A DNA stretch of 64,000 nt from Cytidiella melzeri (lineage: Eukaryota > Basidiomycota > Agaricomycetes > Polyporales > Irpicaceae): the NCBI GenBank assembly GCA_022592445.1, contig JABYQR010000004.1, positions 186,001 through 250,000 on the forward strand, written 5' to 3'. The notes beneath the pieces are model-generated. The model searched no databases. It was not told the origin of the DNA and saw nothing but the letters and a program-made list of their open reading frames with translations. Shown here piece by piece: positions 12,770 to 23,227 of this stretch (within the stretch, counting starts at the first letter, position 1; every line of letters starts with the position of its first letter). Both the position numbers and the translations under genes were made by a program.

Positions 12770-13627
12770 GGCCCCTGAATAGATTTAGACTGTGAGTACG
12801 TTCACTTCTACGTGTCTCTGCACCGGCTGACGGGGAATCGTGCAGAATGCGTTGATATGCCTCATGCGCAAGCATATACATTCCTCGGTGCTACATAGTA
12901 CTAACGATCGCTCTTATTTACTTTTCTTGTACGGAAGGAACACAGCTACATTGCCGGACATTGTTGTTATAGTACACGCTGCTATTCTCAGATACCCCAA
13001 TGACAACCATGCATTCGAGTGTATTAGGAGATCAGAGCTATGACTACCGTCAACCTGATGTCGACGCGAAGGGTCGCGCGTGCAGTCACATGTCACGCCT
13101 AACACGTGATGCGCCCTCACAATTAGTGCTTAGCAAATTACACCCAAGCGAATGTGATGTCGGGCGGATATGAGCGCGGGGTATGTCGTCGCGGCGACGA
13201 AAGAAGGGAATGTGGCGGTTTGAGGGATGGGCGTGCGACGGAAAAAAATTATCACTGAGATGGGTGTGAAACACTGCTCTGACAATCAGCGCATCATACC
13301 ATCTGTCTATAGCCAGTTTATCTATACCACTGGCAGCAATCATAGACATTGAGCGTACATAACCACCACTATATGCACAGTCCAACTATCTGACCACCAG
13401 CTTATATGTGATTGAACATGCACAGTGTGAGCACAAGTCGCCAGAGACTCGGGCAATAGACATGTTAATCCCTCTTTGCTTGAGCTGAACTGGACAGAGC
13501 GAAACAAACAAATGACATTTGACTTCAAACAATAACAGATACAGCTAGTTGAGAGTACAATTAAACAGTGCAAGCTGCCCCTGAAATTCTGTCCAAGTAT
13601 CCCTGCAAATCTCCTCGCGCGTATGTG
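12770..13627. other. Intergenic, no feature seen
   Basis: Short open frames only, none with family features. The stretch ends at the left border of the first solo LTR. The final five bases (ATGTG, 13623-13627) probably belong to its target-site duplication. Confidence 0.5.
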
Positions 13628-13772
13628 TGTCGTGGATGGCCCAACTAGCCCTTATTTTTTTTCAATTTACCTCTTGTTTTTATCTTTAAAACCTGGGGCT
13701 ACAACCCAGTTGCAATCCTCTTTGCACAAACCCCTGCACGTCTATTAAGCGCCCATATCACATGGCTTAGAC

Positions 13773-13780
13773 GCTCTACA
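13773..13780. repeat. Left target-site duplication of the hAT element
   Basis: GCTCTACA, repeated exactly at 16781-16788. Eight bases is the hAT-family duplication length. Together the two copies show that one GCTCTACA was present in LTR copy A before insertion, as in copies B, C and D (GCTCTACA or GCTCCACA). Confidence 0.93.
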
Positions 13781-13954
13781 TAGTGCTCTGCAAAAATACC
13801 ATTATAATGCAATATAATCTCAGAATATCATTAAATACCCATTAAATACTTGCTTGTGGAAATTTTTTAAGAATACAATTACCATTAAATACAATACAAT
13901 ACATTACAATACAATACAATACTATTCCTGTATTTAATGGTATTCTAGAATATT

Positions 13955-14310
13955 ATGCATGTGACAAGTTTTGAGCACATGCATGTATGTACAGCCTCTT
14001 TCCTACAATTTGCACTGTTCATGCACCCATACACAGTTTTTCAATGCTGCATAGCTACCTTAATCATTTGCACTGCCTTTGTTTTGCACTGCTCATGTAC
14101 TCATACACATTTGTTGATGTTCCAGCTATGTTCTTTTTTTATCTTTGTCTCTCCACTTATGCAGCCTGTTCCCTATGTTTTTCACTGCTCATGCACCTAT
14201 TTACAAGTTTTCATGTTGCGTAGCTACCTTGATCATTTGTACTGCCCCTGTTTTGCACTGCTCATGGATTCATACATGTTTCATAGCGTTGCAACTATGT
14301 GTTCTTTACA
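13955..14310 (+). repeat. ~167 bp tandem repeat in the hAT 5' region (about 2 units)
   Basis: Phrases such as TTTGCACTGCTCATG and a GTAGCTACCTTGATCATTTG-like segment recur at a spacing of about 167 nt. The same unit, in reverse orientation, forms a longer array at about 26600-27285. It occupies the place where the first part of the transposase gene would be expected. Confidence 0.75.
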
Positions 14311-16331
14311 GGGGTTGTAGCATCCTGGATTAGCAACAGCTGGGACCTCAAGGAATACCCCCTTGATCTTATTCCAGTAGATGGAGATCACTCTGGTGCG
14401 GCATTCTCAAAGGCAATATTTAAGGAAATACACCGCCGTCAGGTTGACAAGAAATTCAGTAAGCTATCCTCTGTGTTTCAGACATATGAACTCACACAAG
14501 TTTGAATAGTTGCAGTTGCTACTGATAACACCAGCAGCAATATTACCCTGGTCAAAGGACTTTGTCATTGCATTGTAAAGCGTAACAAGGATGTCCAGCT
14601 TAATGCCAATGATTGTCAAGTGGGCTGTGGTCTTCACGTAGGACATCTTGTCGTGCAGTAAGTGCCATATTTTCTCACAGCTTGACAGCACATTGACTAT
14701 CAGAAGAGAGCTACTATTTGGCCTTGGACTAGAACTTAGCCCAGAAGAGGAAGATCTGTACCTTTGTGCTTGTGAGGTACTTGTCAATGAAGCAGAAGAT
14801 GAGGCTGGAGAAGCTGTGTTAGACAGAGAGGCCTCTGAACAGGAGAAGCTACCAGATAACAATGAGAGTGATACTGACTCAGATTTGTCTGAGGCTGAAA
14901 TTGTCAGCAGTGATGAGGACATGGGAGAGGCAGTCACTAGTACTAAGAGGATGTCAAAAAAAGTAAAACGGCAACCAACTGTTGCTGATAAGATAAGACA
15001 CTGTTCCTTAAATTACTTGAGCTGATAAAGTGGTCAGCTCCATGCTGTTGTGGTAGACGTTCTGCAAAGTGAGCCACGGCGCAAGAAAATGTGTCAGATC
15101 ATCAAGAAAATGTGCAGCACAGAGCATCATCATCTTAATCTTATACGTGGTATGCCCATCCGGTGGAACACAACTCTGGCAGAGATTGAGCGGGGCATTC
15201 TTCTTCAAAATGTATGTGCATTCTTGGCATTCTCCAGAGAACTTTGACTCTGTACTAATTTTATCCTAGGCTATCACATTCTGGGTCAACACACTGCCTG
15301 ACGGGCTACGAGGCAAGAAAAGAGCAGCAGCTGTTCGGAAGCAAGCCAAGTTATACATTGATCCCAAAGGGTGGCAATTTTTAGAGAATCTTGTGGAAAT
15401 ACTAGCAGTCAGTTTAGCTATCATCACTTGTTGTTTGATTGTCTCTCACTTCACCTCAACAGCCATTCAAGGAATTCACAAGCAGTCTATCACAGAAGAA
15501 AGTTCCAACACTTCCACAACTTCTTCCACTCTACAAGCATCTTGAAAACCATCTCAGTAGTTGTCGTCTTGATGCACGCTTTTCAGCTCCAAATCTGCAA
15601 AAGGCATTGTCCATGGCACTTGCAAAGCTTGATAAGCATATGCAGATTGCGTTAAAGAAAAAGTTCCCCCTTCTAGCTGCTGGTAAGTACATATACACTA
15701 GGCTATTCAGGCTGAATTGACGTGACTCTGCAACCACAGTCCTTCAGCTGTCTATCCGGCTGAAGTATTTTGAGACAGCAGATTGGGATCAGGCAGTAGC
15801 AGCTCAAGCAGAGCGTCTTCTCAGAGAGGTTTATACCCAGTATTCTTCTGCTCTTGCCACAACTTTGCAGTCTGCCAACACACCCACATCTGCACAGCCA
15901 GCCAACAAGTCAATTTTTGCATCTGCAATAGCCTTTGCATCAGTCACATCAGCTGCTCATTGGGAGACTGAGATAGAGCTTTACCTCAGTGGTGCACATT
16001 CTCCTCAGGATTATGAGGATGTACTCACTTGGTGGAAGGTATGTACCACATTTAACACAAAATTGTGGTCCTTGCTAACCAACTTGCCTATGTAGAGTCA
16101 TGCAAAGGTCTTTCCCACCCTCTCTCACATTGCACGAGACATTCTTGCAATTCCTGGTGTCAGTGTCTCAGTTGAGAGGCTATTCTCATCATGCAAGCAC
16201 ACTATGAGAGACTCTCGCTCATCCCTTGGGGCCAGGAAGGCATCAAAGACTGTTATCTCAAAGGAGTGGTTACAGATTGGGCTTGGTGAGGGTATTGAGT
16301 ATCTCAATGGTGTGTCTATCTGGAGTAAGTG
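14311..16331 (+). pseudogene. hAT transposase, N-terminally truncated, several introns
   Basis: Coding segments follow one another with plausible introns between them. The first reads SWISNSWDLKEYPLDLIPVD, a typical hAT catalytic-core entry. A splice then restores IAVATDNTSSN, the hAT second catalytic Asp segment. An acidic stretch follows (about 14750-14950), then a segment with RWNTTLAEIERG, then the C-terminal hATC dimerisation region at 16095-16331 (IPGVSVSVERLFSSCKHTMR). Introns are visible near 15210-15270, 15682-15739 and 16039-16095. No BED zinc finger or N-terminal region precedes the first segment; a minisatellite lies there instead. I treat it as a defective gene. Exact exon ends in the middle are uncertain, so activity in trans cannot be excluded. 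Confidence 0.75.
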
Positions 16332-16780
16332 AATGTCATTGACTGCAGCTGTGGCCACCTGTGTGTGTTAGCATACATGTACCAATTTGTTCAAAGTCTA
16401 TGTAGTAGCACTGTCCAATTGCAAGACAACAGAACATACCAAACTCCAATGAAGTAGTGGTAACATATACAGTGATGCTACTTATAGTGCATACTAATAG
16501 TCATGCATACCATCTTACTGTCTTCATGAGTTCATTGTACAATGTGTTAGCTATAAATGCAAGACAATCAGAGACTCAGTTGAGCAAGGACTTGAACTTG
16601 AATCACCCACACACTGACTATATCATTAAATACCATTACATACCAATAAATACCAATACTAACCAATACCAATACTATTAAATACATTATTATTCAATAC
16701 ACATCACGTGATATTGGTATTCAATGGTAATCATTAAATACAGGCCAGTTGGAATATTCAATGTTATTTGCTAAGCACTA

Positions 16781-16788
16781 GCTCTACA
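16781..16788. repeat. Right target-site duplication of the hAT element
   Basis: GCTCTACA, identical to 13773-13780. LTR copy A resumes directly after it (TGGTCACGTT...). Confidence 0.93.
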
Positions 16789-17329
16789 TGGTCACGTTAT
16801 TTGCTACTACGTCACACTGGCATGTGACTTAGCTTAAGTAAGACCACATGGCTACAAACACATGGTTCAGCCCATAGCTAGGGTTTGACATCATAGATAC
16901 CGTTCACATGGACTCCTTTTGTTCTTTCCCTATTGTTCTCTTTATGGAAGAATGTTCTCACAGGTGTGGGAATGGAATACAATAGTTGGTCTCCTTTTAG
17001 ATAGATCCTCTCACGAGTAGAGTTCTTGGCAGAGTCCAGACAATAGCTATTGTTCTCCTTTAGGTAGTTCTTTTGTTCTTCGTTCACACGGCTTCTTGCA
17101 AAGCCTGCCCTCAACATGGTCTGTGCGCAGGTCCCTGAAGTCTATATATACTGCTGCATGTACGCTCCTAGCCCCCCATCTTGACCTCTTGGTCTTTACT
17201 GGGCTAGATACCTGCATAAGGTTTATAGTTGGTGAGAGCATTGTGCTACACGCCTGCCACCACCTTGTTGTGGTCTTCCACATCATGTCCCTACTTGCTA
17301 CGTCAAGCTCTGTCTCCGTGACAACGTGC

Positions 17330-17880
17330 AGCTACAGGTTCAGGTAGGAGCTTCTGTGCTGGGCCAGAGGCACGCTTCAGCTTGAAGAGCACCATCCAGA
17401 AGTTGAGGAAACTGCCTTCAAAAGGAATGCTGGTGTTCCAATCAGGCCAGTTGGAGCCAGCAGGAAACTCAGGATAGGTGCCGATGAACACCATCCAGTA
17501 CAGTAAAACACTCCACAACCACTGGGGATGTGTCTGGTCTAAGACGGTTGTGAGGAGCCAATGCTCAAAGTTGTTGAGAAGTGATGCCCAGAATGTGAAT
17601 GACTCGCAGTTGAAATGTTTGAGATTGATTGCAAACATAAGTGGGTAGTCAGTTTACTGTGCTGAACGTGTGAGGTGCGTGTCGCTCGACGCAAGGCGTG
17701 ATGTACTTACTGGTGGGAGGGTGACTGTGAAGTCATAATTGGGCTCTTTGCCTTTCACCTTTGCGGGGTGCACTGTTGCCGTGAGAAATCCAGCAGCCTC
17801 AAGAGGCACTGCGACTGTTACTGTGAGGGGCTGTGAGAATGTCAGTGTTTGAGCAGGGGGCTTGCTACCATAGTGGGCTT
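17330..17880 (-). pseudogene. Orphan coding-like fragment, unknown family
   Basis: On the minus strand 17638-17330 is open with an aromatic-rich peptide (segments such as HPQWLWSVLLYWMVFIG and WPDWNTSIPFEGSFLNFW), and upstream 17850-17715 another open segment reads VTVAVPLEAAGFLTATVHPA. They could be two exons of one gene, with a short intron at about 17640-17715. I do not recognise the family. The fragment starts right beside solo LTR copy A and may be element-encoded or a host gene broken by the insertion. Confidence 0.3.
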
Positions 17881-18013
17881 ACCACTGAGTCCGATGTGTG
17901 CAATAAGCTGTGGATTTCAATCTACAAGGGAACACAACAGAAGTTGTCAACCCCTTCGCTGTGGCTCTGGCAACCCCAAAAGTGAGCACAGTGTTGGCGT
18001 GTTAGAGGTGAAT

Positions 18014-18040
18014 GAGGAGGAGGAGGAGGAGGAGGAGGAG
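18014..18040 (+). repeat. (GAG)9 microsatellite
   Basis: Nine perfect GAG units, ending at a TAG. In one frame they encode a poly-Glu run, so they may be part of the decayed coding fragment that follows. Confidence 0.9.
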
Positions 18041-18600
18041 TAGTTTGCTGCCAATAGTGCTGGGCGCAATAAGACGTTGGATCCTGACTATGAGCTGTTT
18101 GAGGATGATTTGCAAGATGAGCATGTAGGTAGCACTATTGAGCAGGATACCATAGGAGAAGATGGGCCGTCCTATCTAGGTATGAGGTATTGCATGATGG
18201 AGACGTCCTGCTAACAATTCATCATAGGCATACCAGCGTTTTCACACTCAAGTCAGCCATCTGCTCAGGATACATTGTTCTTTCCATGGCCGTCCAAGTC
18301 AGTAAGTATGAGTGAGATCTTACAGTCAGATAGCTACTCATCTCCATCAGCTCTTTCTCACAGTCCTCTTGTTGATGTCTCTGTGTCTGCAGTTCTCGGA
18401 TGCACAAATCAGTGCAATGCTCAGATGTGTGTAACATCACATGCGCGTAACATTACAACCTTGCACGCTATCAAGAAAATGTGCCAGGACCTCTGCCGCC
18501 TTGTGGGGGATCCCACAAAGAAGGTTGTAAGTCCCAGCGGTATTATCTTCTACATCAACAATATTGGGCCTGCAGTTGCAAAGGTATGGATAGAACAATA
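18041..18600 (+). pseudogene. Fragment of a transposon-type protein
   Basis: Short segments with coding character: an acidic piece (DPDYELFEDDLQDEHVG) at about 18075-18130, then after a plausible intron a Ser-rich piece at 18275-18400, then HAIKKMCQDLCRLVGDPTKK and GIIFYINNIGPAVAK ending at about 18583. The last phrase resembles proteins that recur many times in basidiomycete genomes next to mobile elements, but I cannot name the family with certainty. The frame is lost where the foldback repeat begins. Confidence 0.35.
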
Positions 18601-19960
18601 GAATCAGGAACAATAGAACAACAGAAACTGGGGGAATCCCTGGGGAATTCCTAACAATGGAAGGGGAACAATAGAACAATAGCCTAGGTTGATCTGAAAC
18701 CGCTCCAGATGGAGTCTAGGGTTTGGGTCTGGACTATTGATGAATAAGGCAGGATGTCACGTGACCCGGGTTAGAGTTAGGTCCGGTAACACTCCTAGCC
18801 GGAAAATAAGCGCTCTAGATAGGCGCCTAATGCTATAAACCTGTGACAATCTTGGAAAAATCCGGTCTCTGTCTCCATTGACTTGGATAGTCCAACAGAG
18901 ACCGGATTTTTCCATAACAGTCACCAGTTTACAGTATCAGGCGCCTATCTAGAGTGCTTATGTTCCGGCTAGGAGTGTCACTGGACCTAACCCTAACCCG
19001 GGTCACGTGACATCCTGCCTTATTTATCTGTCGTGGATGGCCCGACTAGCCCTTAATTTTTGCAATTTACCTCTTGTTTTTATCTGTAAAACTCCAGGCT
19101 ACAACCCAGTTGCAATCCTCTTTGCACAAACTCCTTTGCACGTCTATTAAGCGCCCGTATCACGTGGCTTAGACGCTCTACACGGTCACGTTACTTGCTA
19201 CTACGTCACACTGGCATGTGACTTAGCTTAAGTAAGACCACATGGCTACAGACACATGGCTCAGCCCATAGCTAGGGTTTGACGTCATAGATACCGTTCA
19301 CATGGACTCCTTTTGTTCTTTCCCTATTGTTCTATTTATGGAAGGATGTTCTCACAGGTGTGGGAATGGAATACAATAGTTGGTCTCCTTTTAGATAGAT
19401 TCTCTCACAAGTAGAGTTCTTGGCAAGGTCTAGACAATAGCTATTGTTCTCCTTTAGGTAGTTCTTTTGTCCTTTGTTCACATGGCTTCTTGCAAAGCCT
19501 GCCCTCAACATGGTCTGTGTGCAGGTCCCTGAAGTCTATACAAGCAGCTGCATGTACGCTCCTAGCCCCCATCTCGACCTCTTGGTCTTTACTGGGCTAG
19601 GTAAGCAAACCCCCTCTTGTACTACGTAGCTGGTAGTAACAATACTAACTTGGTCTTTACTGGGCTAGACATCTGTGTAAGATTTATAGCTGGTGAGAGT
19701 ATTGTGCTTCACGCCTACCACCACCACTTCGTCGTCATCCACTTTGTGTCCCTGTTTGTCACGTCGAGCCTTGTCTTCGTGTCATTTATCAATAGTCCAG
19801 AACCAAACCCTAGACTCAATCTGGAGTGGTTCCAGAACAACCTAGGCTATCGTTCTATTGTTCCTATTATATTGTCAGGGATTCCCCCAGTTCTTATTGT
19901 CCTATAGTGTTCTGTCTAATGTCTTCTGTCTATTGTTAGGGATTCCCCCAGTTTCTATTG
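18593..19960. mobile_element. Foldback (long palindrome) element containing LTR copy B
   Basis: The sequence from CCTAGGTTGATCTG (18683) to 18865 is an inverted copy of the sequence from 18901 rightward to 19028, continued after the LTR to CAGAACAACCTAGG (ending 19846). The centre lies between CCGGTCTCTGT and AGAGACCGG at about 18866-18909. Arm similarity is high by eye, with scattered changes. Outside the CCTAGG ends the palindrome continues with lower similarity through an AGAACAATAG-rich stretch that includes GGGGGAATCCCTG on the left and CAGGGATTCCCCC on the right. No coding potential is seen. Without the 756 bp LTR the element is about 600 bp. Its own target duplication was not identified, so the outer borders are approximate. 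Confidence 0.8.
19029..19784 (+). mobile_element. Solo LTR, family LTR-1, copy B
   Basis: Begins TGTCGTGGATGG and ends CTTCGTGTCA. It sits inside the right arm of the foldback element. TTTATC precedes it (19023-19028) and follows it (19785-19790); the other arm shows that the empty site had a single such sequence. It contains the internal duplication (two GGTCTTTACTGGGCTAG blocks about 66 bp apart) missing from copy A. Confidence 0.88.
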
Positions 19961-20519
19961 TTCTATTGTTCCCTTTCTATTGTTCTATTGTCCTATGTAC
20001 CCTGGTCCCTGATCTTTACTCTGGTCTGTTATTATTCTTTTGTTACTCTAGCCCCACAGTCACTCCAGTCCCTAGTGTGGGAACTTGCACACAGACCATG
20101 CAGACACAGTATATATAGTAGACCTTACCCTTCCTAGCTCTGCATCTTGACCTCTCTGTCATTTGCACTGCTGGGTGAGCTACTACATGTAACTTAGTAT
20201 CACATCATATTAACTCTGTCATCTGCACTGCTAGTATCCGGCCTCAGTGCCTGCTTTCCTGCTCATCATTGACTTTGACCTCATTGTTGTCATTGGAGAT
20301 CTCCCCACTTCCATACCCACTTCACTCCCTTGTTAGGGTCATCAGCATAGCAGCAGTCACTCTGCAACATGGAGAGCGGTCTTGTAATACAGGCACGTTG
20401 GTAACAAAAGTTGTACCAGTAACAGAATTACTTATCAAAGTAAGTATTCCCAGCATGTTTGTAATGAAAGATGTTACTATTAAAAAAAAATTACTTATCA
20501 AAGTAAGCATTCCTGACAA
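19961..20519. other. Repeat-derived spacer with a decayed LTR-1-like piece
   Basis: Around 20110-20180 the sequence resembles the R/U5-like part of LTR-1 (TATATAGTAGACC..., CATCTTGACCTCT..., ACTGCTGGGTGAGC) but is much diverged. At 20425-20515 the phrase AATTACTTATCAAAGTAAG occurs twice, about 55 bp apart. No gene is seen. Confidence 0.4.
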
Positions 20520-21281
20520 TGTCGTGGATGGCCTGACTAGCCCTTATTTTTTGCATTTTACCTCTTGTTTTTACCTTGAAACCTGGTTGAAACCCGGTTG
20601 AAACCCGGTTGCAACCCTCTATGCAAAACCCCTTGCATGTCTGTTAAGCGCCCGTTCATGTGGCTTAGATGCTCTACATGGTCACGTTACTTGCTGCTAT
20701 GTCACACTGACCTGTGACTCAGCTTATGTGAGACCACATGGCTACAACCACATGGCTCAGCCCATAGCTAGGGTTTGACATCATAGACACTGTTCACATG
20801 GACTCCTATTGTTCTTTTGCTATTGTTCTCTTTATGGTAGAGTGTTCTCACAAGTGTGAGAACTGAATACAATAACTGGTCTCCTTTTAGATAGATTCTC
20901 TCATGAGTAGAGGTCTTGGCAGAGTCCAGACAATAGCTATTGTTCTCCTTTAGGTAGTTCTATTGTTCTTTCTTCACACAACTTCTTGAAAAGACTGCCC
21001 TTAACATGGTCTGTGTGCAGGTCCCTGAAGTCTATATATACTGCTGCATGTATGCTCCTAGCCCCCCATCTTGACCTCTTGGTCTTTACTGGGCTAGGTA
21101 AGCAACCCCCTCTTGTACTACATAGCTGGTAGTAACAATACTAACTTGGTCTTTACTGGGCTGGCAACTCAAACAAAGTTCAATAGCTGGTGAAAGCATT
21201 GTGCTTCACGTCTGCTACCACCACTTAGTTGTCTTCCACATTGTGTCCATGTTTGTCATGTCGAGCCCCATCTCTGTGTCA
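20520..21281 (+). mobile_element. Solo LTR, family LTR-1, copy C
   Basis: Begins TGTCGTGGATGG and ends TCTCTGTGTCA. It is the most diverged copy (for example extra AACCCGGTTG repeats near 20590-20610) and has the internal duplication. Its flanks (GACAA left, AGTAC right) do not form a target duplication, so it may be old, or a product of recombination between two insertions. Confidence 0.82.
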
Positions 21282-21495
21282 AGTACGACACACAGGCGCT
21301 AAATGCAGCTTTCACACAGATTGTGCACCATTTTTTACGCACAATGCAGACCAAGCCATTTCCACCAATAACATTATTTGCACATTGTATATAGTGTGTG
21401 GACATTGGGAATAGATAAAAACATGAAGAAATGAGCTTGCACGATGAGAGAATTGTTGTGCCCTCGTAGTGTCACAACACTTTTTGCTGCTACTC

Positions 21496-22689
21496 TGGTC
21501 AGTGTTTAGGTGATTCAAGTTTTGATCCTTGCTCACCTGAGTCCCTGATTGTTTTGCATTCACAACATTGTAAGATGAACTCATGAAGTCAGTAAGATAG
21601 TATACATGACTATTAGTATACCCTCTAAGCAGCATCACTGTACATGTTACCACCACTTCATTGAAGCTTAGTCTGTTCTGCTGTCTTGCAACTGGACAGT
21701 GCTACTACATAGACTTTGAACAGAATGGTACATGCATGATAATATACCCAGGTGGCCACAGTTGCAGTCAATGACATTTACTTGCTCCAGATAGACAAAT
21801 CATTGAGATACTTGTTGAGACTGACTATTGTCAGGAGCAGAACTCCTTGGTGTAACTACACACAAGGTCAAATGATGGTCTAGGCTGCACAGTTGCTATC
21901 AAGCACAATGGCAGACAGATGATGGATCAATAGAAGGAATATTGATACAAAGTGGATAGACTGAGGTTCTTGCCCCATGTTTACCGCTATTTATACATGT
22001 GGACCTAACTACTGTTGGATCAGTACAACACAGTGGTAACAAATCAAAGAGAGGACAAGGGAGAACAATAGACAAGGAACACTAGCTACTTTGGCAAGCC
22101 AACAGGAGAGAAGACCATCAAGGCACGAGAACAAAGGACGATAGAGAGATGGACCATGAGCCAAAGGATAATAGAAAAGGGGTTGAACCCAAAACAGGGG
22201 ATAGATGGGGTTGGACCTGATGTCATGCTAATAGAGGTATAGAATGGCTGAGGGTAAAACCAAGGCAATGGTAACCAATTGGAGTTAGGTCCGAGATCTC
22301 AATGGAAACAAGAAGGAATCTAATGACATAATAGTCTATATTGAACAGAGGCAATGGGAAATGAGGCATGAGGGAGGAAAGACAAGTTGGATTGTCAAGG
22401 CAAAGGTAGGAAAAGCAGGTAGTTACTGGTATAATTGAAGTAGGGAAGATGAATAACAGGGTGTAAAGACCATTCTTAACAATACTCAATACCCTCATCA
22501 AGCTCAATCTGTAACCACTCCTTTGAGACAACAGTCTTAGATGCCTTCCTGGCCCCAAGAGATGAGCAAGAGTCTCTCATAGTATGCTTACATGATGAGA
22601 ATAGCCTCTCAACTGAGACACTGATGCCAGGAATTGCAAGAATGTCTCGTGCAATGTGAGAGAGGGTGAGAAAGACCTTTGCATGACTC
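21496..22689 (-). mobile_element. Decayed second copy of the hAT element (3' part)
   Basis: In reverse orientation this matches the 3' region of the 13781-16780 hAT. 22505-22689 reads back the hATC exon that starts AGAGTCATGCAAAGG, and 21496-21807 the 3' untranslated part (for example TCATGAAGTCAGTAAGATAG against the corresponding region near 16520). Stop codons and indels are present and the AATAC-rich terminal part is absent. A solo LTR-2 interrupts it at 21813-22481. At 22690 it gives way to about 45 bp resembling the inverted end of LTR-2. Confidence 0.78.
21813..22481 (+). mobile_element. Solo LTR, family LTR-2
   Basis: Begins TGTTGAGACTGACTATTG and ends CATTCTTAACA. ATACT precedes it (21808-21812) and follows it (22482-22486), a perfect 5 bp target duplication. 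Comparison with the first hAT copy shows the uninterrupted sequence read GAGATACTCAATAC, so the insertion point is certain. It is related to the copy at 25457 but distinct in sequence from LTR-1. Confidence 0.9.
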
Positions 22690-23227
22690 TGTTACAAACA
22701 GTCTTCACACCCTACTATTCTCATTTCTTTATCATACAGTGCCCTGTGTCAAGAAGTGGCCTGCCTTGGGAGCACTGAGAATCTGAGTTTCAGCTTGGAA
22801 ATTTGAGATTTAGAAGGAAAGTGGGCAAGGAGAGCGTAAATCTGAGTTTTTGTGTTTTTGGCATCTATTCTCAATTTCCGAGGGCAAAATTTTGTAAACA
22901 CCCTGGCTATGCGGTGGATAATTCTTACTTTTGAGCATGCTATGGGCTTCATTTGGAAACTGAACCTCACATGAGTTCAAACAAAACATTGCCTACAGTG
23001 CTAGTCAAGTATAAAACAATACATACAGTTAGCTTACATGATAAAATTACCTGATATAGTATTTAAGCACTAAATAAATGCCTTCCCAAAAAGGAAACTC
23101 TCAATTTTGGCTGTAAAAAAATTCAAACCTTGTGCAGGACAAAAGCAATGAGATAGGTCAGCACCTATAAGCTATCATTCCACATTGTACATGTTTTTGA
23201 GTTGGTTTTCACACTACAAAGGCTGAG
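22690..23227. other. Spacer, includes a short LTR-2 scrap
   Basis: 22690-22735 resembles the reversed 3' end of LTR-2 (TGTTACAAACAGTCTTCACA). The rest is A/T-rich with no coding signal. Its final bases CTGAG (23223-23227) are the left target duplication of LTR-1 copy D. Confidence 0.4.

Larger units (their letters stand above)
13781..16780 (+). mobile_element. hAT DNA transposon, 3000 bp, with TIRs and TSD
   Basis: The left end reads TAGTGCTCTGCAAAAATA and the right end, reverse-complemented, TAGTGCTTAGCAAATAAC: imperfect terminal inverted repeats of about 14 nt with the TAGTGCT start typical of hAT elements. Exact 8 bp duplications (GCTCTACA) flank it. Subterminal A/T-rich pentamer runs related to AATAC/CAATAC occur at both ends (13795-13945 and 16620-16740). 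Inside are a ~167 bp tandem repeat (13955-14310) and the C-terminal two thirds of a transposase. The N-terminal coding part appears to be missing, so the copy is probably not autonomous. It lies inside solo LTR copy A and is therefore younger than that LTR. Confidence 0.93.
13628..17323 (+). mobile_element. Solo LTR, family LTR-1, copy A (split by hAT)
   Basis: The element begins TGTCGTGGATGG and ends CTCCGTGACA, so it has the TG...CA ends of an LTR. It aligns by eye with copies B (19029), C (20520) and D (23228), all in the same orientation. A 3000 bp hAT element plus an 8 bp duplication interrupts it at 13781-16788; without these it is about 688 bp. It is flanked by ATGTG on the left and ACGTG on the right (17324-17328), a 5 bp target duplication with one change. 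It lacks the ~66 bp internal duplication seen in B, C and D. There is no internal retrotransposon region or partner LTR, so it is a solo LTR left by recombination. Confidence 0.85.

Noticed and set aside
16878..17117. 79-codon antisense frame in LTR-1 copies A and D
   Set aside because: It is broken in copy B by an in-frame stop and is best explained by sequence similarity of the repeats, not by protein selection.
18980..19000. CCTAACCCTAACCC in the foldback arm as telomere-derived sequence
   Set aside because: Only two units, and the opposite arm reads GGGTTAGAGTTAGG, so it is ordinary arm sequence.
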